Source: Chloroflexota bacterium
GTDB lineage: Bacteria; Chloroflexota; Dehalococcoidia; Dehalococcoidales; RBG-16-60-22
Assembly (NCBI GenBank): GCA_016875955.1
Contig: VGOH01000041.1
Location: 1-9,094, forward strand
Direction: 5' to 3'
Length of the DNA stretch: 9,094 nt
The notes below the pieces were generated by a model. That model saw only the letters and a list, made by a program, of their open reading frames with translations, was not told the DNA's origin and ran no database searches. Positions 1 to 4,177 of this stretch are shown here, piece by piece; positions within the stretch are counted from its first letter, which is position 1, and every line of letters begins with the position of its first letter. The translations under genes were made by a program, and so were the position numbers.

Positions 1-345
1 GTCAGGGGCGTATCCCGGTGCCAGACCGATGAAGATAATGCCCAGCGCCATGCCCATTGCCCACAGGATACCGACGGCGGTGTCCTCGGGCAGCTTGGTT
101 CGTCTGGTCACCAGACCGAAGCCCAGTGACGCGGCGACGGTGAAGACCATCGCTCCCAGGACCGGGTTGATGCCCAGCAGGTAGCCCAGACCGATGCCGC
201 CGAAAGAGGCGTGGGCGATGCCGCCGCTGATGAAAACGACCTTCTTGACCACCACATAGACCCCGACAATGCCGCAGGCGACGGCGGCCAGCAGGCCAGC
301 GGCCAGGGCATTCTGCATGAACTGATACTGGAGCGCCTCAAACAT
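1..345 (-). CDS. Metal-ion ABC transporter permease (ZnuB/MntB-like), partial
   Basis: Reading leftward from an ATG at 345-343, an open frame of 115 codons runs to the window edge without a stop. It should be the membrane-spanning subunit of an ABC importer for zinc, manganese or iron. Visible features are hydrophobic segments at about residues 12-33, 50-62, 64-80 and 91-110. The stretch ISGGIAHASFGGIGLG (39-54) matches the ABC-3 family region written GDALAHASLLGVALG in ZnuB. LPEDTAVGIL (85-94) matches the conserved ED..IGI segment. The gene begins 3 bases after the ATPase stop, so the two are certainly co-transcribed; a GAGGG about 11 bases upstream can serve as ribosome site. The C-terminal half and any binding-protein gene lie outside the window. 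The family is clear; which metal is carried cannot be told. Confidence 0.88.
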   Translation of the reverse strand, partial: MFEALQYQFMQNALAAGLLAAVACGIVGVYVVVKKVVFISGGIAHASFGGIGLGYLLGINPVLGAMVFTVAASLGFGLVTRRTKLPEDTAVGILWAMGMALGIIFIGLAPGYAPD

Positions 346-348
346 GGC

Positions 349-1107
349 TTAATGTTCCCTCAGTACGCGGTGAGGCACGGTGCCATGGGCGATTAGCTGG
401 ATGGGGCACTGGTAGGTCTTCTCCAGCTCTTCCGCCGATACCTCTTTGGAGCCGTGGTAGAATAGCCGGTGGTTGAGGCAGGCAATCTCGTTTACGTAAA
501 TGGAAACGGCACTGATGTCGTGGGAGACCAGCACAATGGCCATATTTTCCTTCAATTTTTCCAGCAGTTCATAGAACTCGGCCTGCATGCCTGGGTCAAT
601 GCTGGCGGTGGGCTCATCAAGCAGCAGCAGTTTAGGGTTGGTGGTCAGCGCCCGGGCGATGAAGACTCGCTGCTGCTCGCCGCCAGAGAGCTTGCCGACC
701 TGCCGGTCCTTATAGTCAAGCATATCCACGGTCTTAAGCGCGGCTACAGCGGCATTTTTATCAGCCTCGTTATAGCCACGGATAAGGCCAGCCCGGTTAT
801 AGCGGCCCATAAGCACCACTTCAAAAACACGGATGGGGAAATCTCGGTCAAAGAGGTTGAGCTGCGAGATGTAGCCGATATGCTTCCGGCCCCGTTCCGG
901 TGATGTGCCCAGCACGGTGACTGTGCCCCGGCTCGGTTTTATCAGCCCCAGGATGACCTTGAGCAGCGTAGTCTTGCCGCCGCCATTGGGCCCGATGATA
1001 CCGAGAAAGTCGTTTGATTCTATGGAGAGGTTTATCGCCTCCAGCACCGGGATATTGTCATGGTGTACCCAGACGTTTTTCAGCTTTACCAGTTCTTTGG
1101 CCGTCAT
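349..1107 (-). CDS. Metal-ion ABC transporter ATP-binding protein (ZnuC-like)
   Basis: This 252-residue cytoplasmic ATPase energises the adjacent permease. All nucleotide-binding motifs are intact: Walker A GPNGGGKT (39-46), Q-loop Gln82 in YISQ, signature LSGGEQQR (140-147), Walker B LLLLDEP (160-166) and the switch His196 in SHD. Length and the opening LKNVWVHHDNIPVLEAINLSI are typical of the zinc/manganese (ZnuC/MntA) subfamily. The C-terminal HGTVPHRVLREH tail recalls archaeal and deep-branching bacterial members. The ATG at 1107 is preceded by GGTGAG at 1119-1114, six bases away; a closer GGAG would be too near. It is the first gene of a transcript continuing into the permease, from a promoter at 1140-1169. 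The metal is inferred from the family only, since no binding protein is visible. Confidence 0.93.
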   Translation of the reverse strand: MTAKELVKLKNVWVHHDNIPVLEAINLSIESNDFLGIIGPNGGGKTTLLKVILGLIKPSRGTVTVLGTSPERGRKHIGYISQLNLFDRDFPIRVFEVVLMGRYNRAGLIRGYNEADKNAAVAALKTVDMLDYKDRQVGKLSGGEQQRVFIARALTTNPKLLLLDEPTASIDPGMQAEFYELLEKLKENMAIVLVSHDISAVSIYVNEIACLNHRLFYHGSKEVSAEELEKTYQCPIQLIAHGTVPHRVLREH

Positions 1108-1139
1108 TCTCCGCTCACCATGTGACCAGTTTGAATATA

Positions 1140-1169
1140 ATTATCATGCAATCGCTGGCCTGACGTCAA
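1140..1169 (-). promoter_or_regulatory. Promoter of the metal ABC transporter, with possible operator
   Basis: On the minus strand TTGACG (1169-1164) and GATAAT (1145-1140) are each one base from the sigma-70 consensus, separated by 18 bases and about 33 bases upstream of the ATPase start. The -10 overlaps an AT-rich palindrome ATAATTAT (1137-1144), inside a looser imperfect palindrome with TTG/CAA ends (1131-1151). The -35 overlaps the perfect palindrome TGACGTCA (1161-1168). Either could be a binding site for a metal-responsive repressor of the Fur/Zur or DtxR/MntR type, as expected for such a transporter. That assignment is inference. Confidence 0.55.
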
Positions 1170-1215
1170 CCGTAAAATAACCAGGTTTTATTTGCTTTCG
1201 GTTGCACCCGTGATG

Positions 1216-1303
1216 CTCACCCCCTGTGTCCCCCTCTCAAACAGGTTTGTCTCTGGCGCTCCATTTTCAATAATGTTTGAGAGGGGGAGAGTTTTTGAGA
1301 GGA
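1216..1303. repeat. Palindromic repeat element, copy 1
   Basis: Perfect 14-base arms CCCCCTCTCAAACA (1230-1243) and TGTTTGAGAGGGGG (1274-1287) flank a 30-base interior. The whole unit, including its CTCACCCCCT left flank, most of the loop and part of the right flank, recurs at 3535-3623 in the same orientation. The left arm can alternatively fold on itself as CAAAC-AG-GTTTG, so two competing hairpins are possible. The element encodes nothing and resembles a REP/MITE-type dispersed palindrome. Confidence 0.8.
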
Positions 1304-1330
1304 GGATTTCATAATAAAATCCCTCTTAGT

Positions 1331-1349
1331 CCCCCTTTTCCAAAGGGGG
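1331..1349. repeat. Short C/G-run hairpin
   Basis: CCCCCTTT (1331-1338) pairs perfectly with AAAGGGGG (1342-1349) around a TCC loop. It lies between the larger palindromic element and a second cluster of hairpins. There is no T-tract of the kind expected after a terminator on the minus strand, so a termination role for the upstream trmO transcript is possible but not shown. Confidence 0.5.
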
Positions 1350-1419
1350 AAACCGGGCAGAAGCGTTCTTACGTATGCGGGGGAACTTGAGGGGGCGCCA
1401 GCCCCTCATCCTTTTCCTC

Positions 1420-1446
1420 CCCCTTCCCTTTGGTGAAGGGAAGGGG
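1420..1446. repeat. 11-bp perfect hairpin in intergenic repeat cluster
   Basis: CCCCTTCCCTT (1420-1430) and AAGGGAAGGGG (1436-1446) are perfect inverted repeats with a five-base loop TGGTG. Weaker palindromes flank it: GAGGGG/CCCCTC (1389-1394/1402-1407) and CTACCCC/GGGGTAG (1466-1472/1483-1489). The cluster lies downstream of trmO on the minus strand and could stop or protect that transcript, though no T-run follows. Confidence 0.55.
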
Positions 1447-1507
1447 ATACAGGGGTTAGGATTTCCTACCCCCGAGGGTGGTGGGGTAGCAAAAGATATC
1501 GGAGAAA

Positions 1508-1532
1508 GGCTGGAGAGGGGTCAGAGGTGAGG
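1508..1532. repeat. GGCTGGAGAGGGG repeat fragment
   Basis: The stretch beginning GGCTGGAGAGGGG (1508-1520) and continuing TCAGAGGTGAGG is nearly identical to 3694-3718, where it forms the right arm and flank of a palindromic element. Here the matching left arm is missing, so this looks like a degenerate or half copy. A related G-rich string ends the palindrome at 6545-6567. Confidence 0.6.
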
Positions 1533-1606
1533 TAAGCACATAGCAACCAAAGGCAAATAAAGCCAGAATTAATAATAGCAGTTTGGCGCTTGAAAAGAAG
1601 CGGATA

Positions 1607-2029
1607 TTAACTATCTGTATGTGGTTTAAGCCAGGGCGCTGTTCTGGCGCCAGCTGTGAAGTCGTGTTCCGGCATATAGGGCTTGATATCGATAACCGGC
1701 GTACCATCAAGAGCATCCAGCCCGGAGACAGTGAGCACGTTGCCCTCTATCTTTAGCAGCTTTACCGTAGTGTCGCCGATTGGATTGGGCCTTCTGGGGG
1801 AGCGGGTGGCAAAAAGCCCGACCAGTGGACGTCCCGGGTCGTGTCTGGGGTGGGCTTTCATTGACAGCGGTTCATTGACCAGCCTGTCCATCCAGTACAG
1901 GACAATGATGTGGGAGAATTCGTCCAGATTGTCCAGGGCCTCCGTCAGGCGGGGCTCGATTTCAATGCGGGAAACGACGTTATCCCAGTCATAGGGTGGT
2001 TTTGGTGGTTGCTTGATGGCGTTTCTCAC
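1607..2029 (-). CDS. trmO: tRNA (N6-threonylcarbamoyladenosine-37) methyltransferase TrmO
   Basis: This is a TrmO (TsaA/YaeB, UPF0066) family protein, an S-adenosylmethionine-dependent enzyme methylating t6A37 to m6t6A37 in threonine tRNAs. Hallmarks are GLFATRSPRRPNPIG (71-85) and DGTPVIDIKPY (108-118), with LDEFSHIIVLYWMDR (35-49) in the barrel core. The canonical start is GTG at 2029, giving 140 residues. The conserved family N-terminus (STFSVKPIGTVRN) is however encoded in frame upstream, back to a stop at 2083-2081, with no ATG, GTG or TTG in that stretch. A strong Shine-Dalgarno GGGGAGGTGA sits nine bases before an in-frame ATA (2074-2072), so the true product is probably about 155 residues, or the record carries a base error there. 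It is a short single-domain form lacking the E. coli C-terminal extension. It lies downstream of the citrate-synthase-like gene, separated by a hairpin. Confidence 0.88.
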   Translation of the reverse strand: MRNAIKQPPKPPYDWDNVVSRIEIEPRLTEALDNLDEFSHIIVLYWMDRLVNEPLSMKAHPRHDPGRPLVGLFATRSPRRPNPIGDTTVKLLKIEGNVLTVSGLDALDGTPVIDIKPYMPEHDFTAGARTAPWLKPHTDS

Positions 2030-2080
2030 CGTGCCTATCGGCTTTACGCTGAAAGTGCTTCTCTGTCGGGCTATTTCGGT

Positions 2081-2092
2081 TCACCTCCCCCC
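2081..2092 (-). promoter_or_regulatory. Strong Shine-Dalgarno upstream of the called trmO start
   Basis: GGGGGGAGGTGA on the minus strand is close to perfect complementarity with the 16S rRNA tail. It lies more than 50 bases before the GTG at 2029, too far to serve it. Its GGAGG core ends nine bases before the in-frame ATA at 2074-2072, the spacing expected for a real initiation codon. It therefore argues for a start near 2074. Confidence 0.65.
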
Positions 2093-2111
2093 TGTTCCCG
2101 GTAAATGTTAA

Positions 2112-2133
2112 GGGCTGCTCCTGAGAGCAGCCC
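2112..2133 (-). terminator. Hairpin after the citrate-synthase-like gene
   Basis: GGGCTGCTC (minus strand 2133-2125) and GAGCAGCCC (2120-2112) form a perfect nine-base stem with a four-base loop, about 23 bases after the stop codon of the synthase gene. It is followed on that strand by TTAACATTT, a weak T-rich stretch. It is thus a plausible but imperfect intrinsic terminator, or a leader attenuator for trmO, whose ribosome site begins about 20 bases further on. Confidence 0.6.
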
Positions 2134-2155
2134 CGTTGCTTTATAGCTATCCCGG

Positions 2156-3394
2156 CTACGCCAGCGGTGTCAACGTCAGCAGCTTTTTAGCTATCTGGGG
2201 GTATTTGGCGATGAAGAGCAGCTCATCCTCAACCAGCGGTTTCTGCGCCTCAACGTTGGCGTAGCGGACCAGCTCCAGAATCTCAGCGGCCTCCTCGCGA
2301 CTGCTGAACTGTACTTCCATCTTGCCCATGATATGGCTGAAGCCGGATATCCCGCTGTACTGCCCGGCGATGATTTCCCGCCCCGTCTCCACCATGACCG
2401 GGTCGCCCCGTCCCAGCTCCTCATATCCGTAAAGTTCATAATTTTCAGGGTCTTTCAGCACGCCATCAGCGTGGATGCCGGAGGCATGGGCAAAGGCATT
2501 CGCCCCCACTCCGGGCTGGTTAATCGGGATGGGCAGGCCAAAGGCGTAGCTGGCGAACTTGGCGATTTTCCACGATTTAGAGAGAGCAACCGGCTGTCCC
2601 AGCTGGTACTTCTCGGCAAATTGTTTTGATTTGGTCAGCGCCAGGACCACCGCCAGCAGGTCGGCGTTGCCGGCCCTTTCCCCGACGCCGTTCACCGTGG
2701 TATTGACGTAAGTATCCTGGCCACCGTCAATGGTGCCTTTGGCTCCGGCCAGGGAATTGGCCACTGCCATCCCAAGGTCGCCATGGCAGTGTATCTCAAG
2801 GGGCAGGCCGACGTTTTCCGCCAGCGCCTTGGTGGTTTCGTAGATGGTGAATGGGTTATCGTAGCCCAGGGTATCACAGTACCTGAGGCGGTCAGCGCCG
2901 TGTTCTCTGGCCGCCTGGCCAAACCGGATTAGGAATTCAGTATCGGTCCTTGAGGCATCTTCAGCATTGACCCCCACTGTCTCCACCCCTTTCGTTTTGG
3001 CCGCATCCAGCGCCCCGGTCATATCGTGGATGATGTCTTGCTGCTGCTTCCTCCCCTTGAATTTGCCGTTTATCATCTGGGTCGATGTGGAGATGGAGAG
3101 ATTAAGGTGTTTGATACCTGGCAACAGTCTGAAAGCAGTCTCAACGTCGCTGGGGATGGCCCTGACCCAGCCTTCCAGTCGAATCGGTTGCAGGACTCCC
3201 ATCTCGGCCAGCTCCAGATTGGCCCGCAGATACAGGGTCTCATGTCTGGTGGTGGGGAAGCCGAACTCCGACTGAAAGACGCCCATCTCATTGAGATAGA
3301 CGTTCATCATCGTTTTTTCCAGCTTGGACAGGCCAAGCTTGGCCGTCTGCACCCCGTCGCGATTGGTGACGTCAATAAAATAAATCTTCGGCAT
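2156..3394 (-). CDS. Homocitrate synthase / Re-citrate synthase-like acyltransferase
   Basis: This is a DRE-TIM metallolyase of the homocitrate/2-isopropylmalate synthase family, condensing acetyl-CoA with a 2-oxoacid. Numbering from the GTG at 3406: DVTNRDGVQ (12-20) replaces the usual D..RDG.Q signature and carries Asp12 and Arg16; the metal site is completed by HCHGDLG (206-212) and the GVGERAGN block (240-247). FAHASGIHADG (305-315) is the conserved subdomain motif. At 412-416 residues it lacks the long regulatory C-terminus of LeuA. Overall wording resembles the protein shown in Dehalococcoides to be a Re-citrate synthase, which makes citrate from oxaloacetate, so that activity is the leading candidate; homocitrate synthase is the alternative. 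I chose ATG 3394 because AGGTGA lies eight bases before it, whereas GTG 3406 has no clear ribosome site. No leucine or lysine pathway genes adjoin it. Confidence 0.87.
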   Translation of the reverse strand: MPKIYFIDVTNRDGVQTAKLGLSKLEKTMMNVYLNEMGVFQSEFGFPTTRHETLYLRANLELAEMGVLQPIRLEGWVRAIPSDVETAFRLLPGIKHLNLSISTSTQMINGKFKGRKQQQDIIHDMTGALDAAKTKGVETVGVNAEDASRTDTEFLIRFGQAAREHGADRLRYCDTLGYDNPFTIYETTKALAENVGLPLEIHCHGDLGMAVANSLAGAKGTIDGGQDTYVNTTVNGVGERAGNADLLAVVLALTKSKQFAEKYQLGQPVALSKSWKIAKFASYAFGLPIPINQPGVGANAFAHASGIHADGVLKDPENYELYGYEELGRGDPVMVETGREIIAGQYSGISGFSHIMGKMEVQFSSREEAAEILELVRYANVEAQKPLVEDELLFIAKYPQIAKKLLTLTPLA

Positions 3395-3460
3395 CGGGCT
3401 ATTCACCTGTGGGAAACATCAAAGGCTGGTTTCCTGGTCAATCAGGGATTCAGATATATA

Positions 3461-3490
3461 ATCATAGCACAAGTACTCGCCGGCAGGCAA
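3461..3490 (-). promoter_or_regulatory. Promoter of the citrate-synthase-like gene
   Basis: On the minus strand TTGCCT (3490-3485) and TATGAT (3466-3461) are spaced by 18 bases, with TGC directly before the -10, an extended -10 form. It lies about 65-70 bases upstream of the start codon, leaving an untranslated leader of roughly 60 bases. The -10 is strong and the -35 weak. Confidence 0.5.
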
Positions 3491-3534
3491 GAGCCTCGGC
3501 AGGGGGTTTTATTTGCATATATTTGTTCTTTTTA

Positions 3535-3623
3535 CTCACCCCCTTAATCCCCCTCTCAAACAGGTTTGTCTTTTTTACTCCCTTTTAATAATGTTTGAGA
3601 GGGGGAAAGAATTGGAGAGGGGG
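3535..3623. repeat. Palindromic repeat element, copy 2
   Basis: Arms CCCCCTCTCAAACA (3549-3562) and TGTTTGAGAGGGGG (3592-3605) are identical to those of copy 1 at 1216-1303, with a 29-base interior. Identity includes the CTCACCCCCT left flank, the start of the loop (GGTTTGTCT) and its end (AATAA). The centre of the loop and the outer right flank differ. Both copies lie in the same orientation. Confidence 0.8.
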
Positions 3624-3638
3624 TGGAGCCCCCCTCTC
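3615..3638. repeat. Hairpin linking two palindromic elements
   Basis: GAGAGGGGG (3615-3623) and CCCCCTCTC (3630-3638) are a perfect nine-base inverted repeat with loop TGGAGC. It is made of the right edge of repeat copy 2 and the left edge of the following element, and its arms reuse the same GAGAGGGG/CCCCTCTC core. Confidence 0.6.
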
Positions 3639-3647
3639 TTCTATACT

Positions 3648-3706
3648 CCCCCTCTCCAGCCATTTATACCTGCGGTCTTTTGCCAGTGATTCTGGCTGGA
3701 GAGGGG
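3648..3706. repeat. Related palindromic element with a different arm tip
   Basis: CCCCTCTCCAGCCA (3649-3662) pairs with TGGCTGGAGAGGGG (3693-3706): again 14-base arms with the CCCCTCTC core, around a 30-base interior. The geometry matches the other element but the arm tip and loop are different, suggesting a second subtype. Its right arm and flank recur at 1508-1532. Confidence 0.75.
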
Positions 3707-3772
3707 CCAGGGGTGAGGCGTCAGCTATCCACCACGTGCAAACAGAACTTGGCAGCGCGCGCTATGGTGAGA

Positions 3773-3801
3773 TTGACACCCTTGGAGTGGAATGCTACAT
3801 T
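3773..3801 (+). promoter_or_regulatory. Promoter of the DUF503-mrfA unit
   Basis: TTGACA (3773-3778, perfect -35) and TACATT (3796-3801, four of six) are separated by 17 bases, with TGC just before the -10 giving an extended -10. Transcription would start near 3808, about 67 bases before the DUF503 start. This is the best-looking promoter in the window. Confidence 0.65.
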
Positions 3802-3874
3802 AAAAACAGGAGTGATTGCGGAGCCGGACAGCGTTCAATTTTGTTTTCTTCATTTTTCCCCGCTGGATTTATTC

Positions 3875-4168
3875 ATGAATGTTGGCATGTGCAAGATAAA
3901 CCTCCGCCTGCCGGAGAACCTGTCCCTCAAAGGCAAACGGCAGGTGCTGAAGTCCATAACCAGCCGTGTCCGCAACAGGTTCAATGTCTCTGTGGCGGAA
4001 GTGGACAATCATGACCGCTGGCAGATGGCGACCATTGGCGTCTGCTGCGTCAGCAACGATAACCGCCATGCCAACGAAATGCTGTCCAAGGTCGTTGATT
4101 TTGTCATCAGCAGTCGATCTGAGGCCGAAATTCTCGACTACGAAATCGAGATATTGCCCATCTGGTGA
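3875..4168 (+). CDS. DUF503 / YlxP-family small protein
   Basis: This 97-residue protein belongs to the DUF503 (YlxP) family, which has no firmly established biochemical role; in Bacillus its gene lies in the nusA-infB-rbfA region, which has led to suggestions of a link with ribosomes or RNA. Family features are the opening MNVGMCKINLRLPE, SLKGKR (17-22), RFNVSVAEVD (35-44) and Trp49, then a hydrophobic strand IGVCCVSND (54-62) and a helical C-terminus. The reading frame is open further upstream to 3623, but that part translates repeat and promoter DNA; the family begins at the ATG at 3875. There is only a weak Shine-Dalgarno (CTGGA). Its stop is nine bases before the helicase start, so the two form an operon behind the promoter at 3773-3801. 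Confidence 0.85.
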   Translation: MNVGMCKINLRLPENLSLKGKRQVLKSITSRVRNRFNVSVAEVDNHDRWQMATIGVCCVSNDNRHANEMLSKVVDFVISSRSEAEILDYEIEILPIW

Positions 4169-4177
4169 AGGAGGGTC

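Larger units (their letters stand above)
1108..1606. other. Non-coding gap packed with C/G-rich palindromes
   Basis: There is no credible gene in these 499 bases between trmO and the ABC transporter. The right-hand end is the trmO 3' flank, AT-rich and unstructured (about 1535-1606). The left-hand end holds the transporter promoter. Between them, from about 1216 to 1532, lie a long inverted-repeat element and at least four shorter hairpins made of C-runs and G-runs, described separately. A short minus-strand frame (1456-1716) with a hydrophobic stretch crosses this region but also overlaps trmO and translates repeat sequence, so I do not call it. Confidence 0.75.
3407..3874. other. Divergent intergenic region with two promoters and repeats
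   Basis: No gene is supported here. The order is: leader and promoter of the minus-strand synthase (3407-3490), a short AT-rich linker, palindromic repeat copy 2 (3535-3623), a linking hairpin, a related palindrome (3648-3706), then the plus-strand promoter and about 70-base leader of the DUF503 gene. Open frames crossing it on the plus strand translate repeat DNA and are not family-like until residue Met at 3875. Confidence 0.75.

Noticed and set aside
469..903. Plus-strand frame of 144 codons opposite the ABC ATPase
   Set aside because: Antisense shadow of a fully intact ATPase gene.
1216..1532. Possible CRISPR array or tandem repeat
   Set aside because: The repeats are palindromes of unequal spacing with different cores, not regularly spaced direct repeats with spacers, and no cas gene is present.
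1456..1716. Minus-strand 86-codon frame with a hydrophobic segment
   Set aside because: It overlaps the end of trmO in another frame and its C-terminal part translates the C/G-run repeat region; no recognisable family.
3623..3874. Upstream extension of the DUF503 frame
   Set aside because: The added residues translate the palindrome and promoter; DUF503 similarity begins at the Met at 3875.
3720..3874. Possible tRNA or small RNA before DUF503
   Set aside because: No cloverleaf, anticodon arm or T-loop sequence can be found; the stretch is explained by promoter plus leader.
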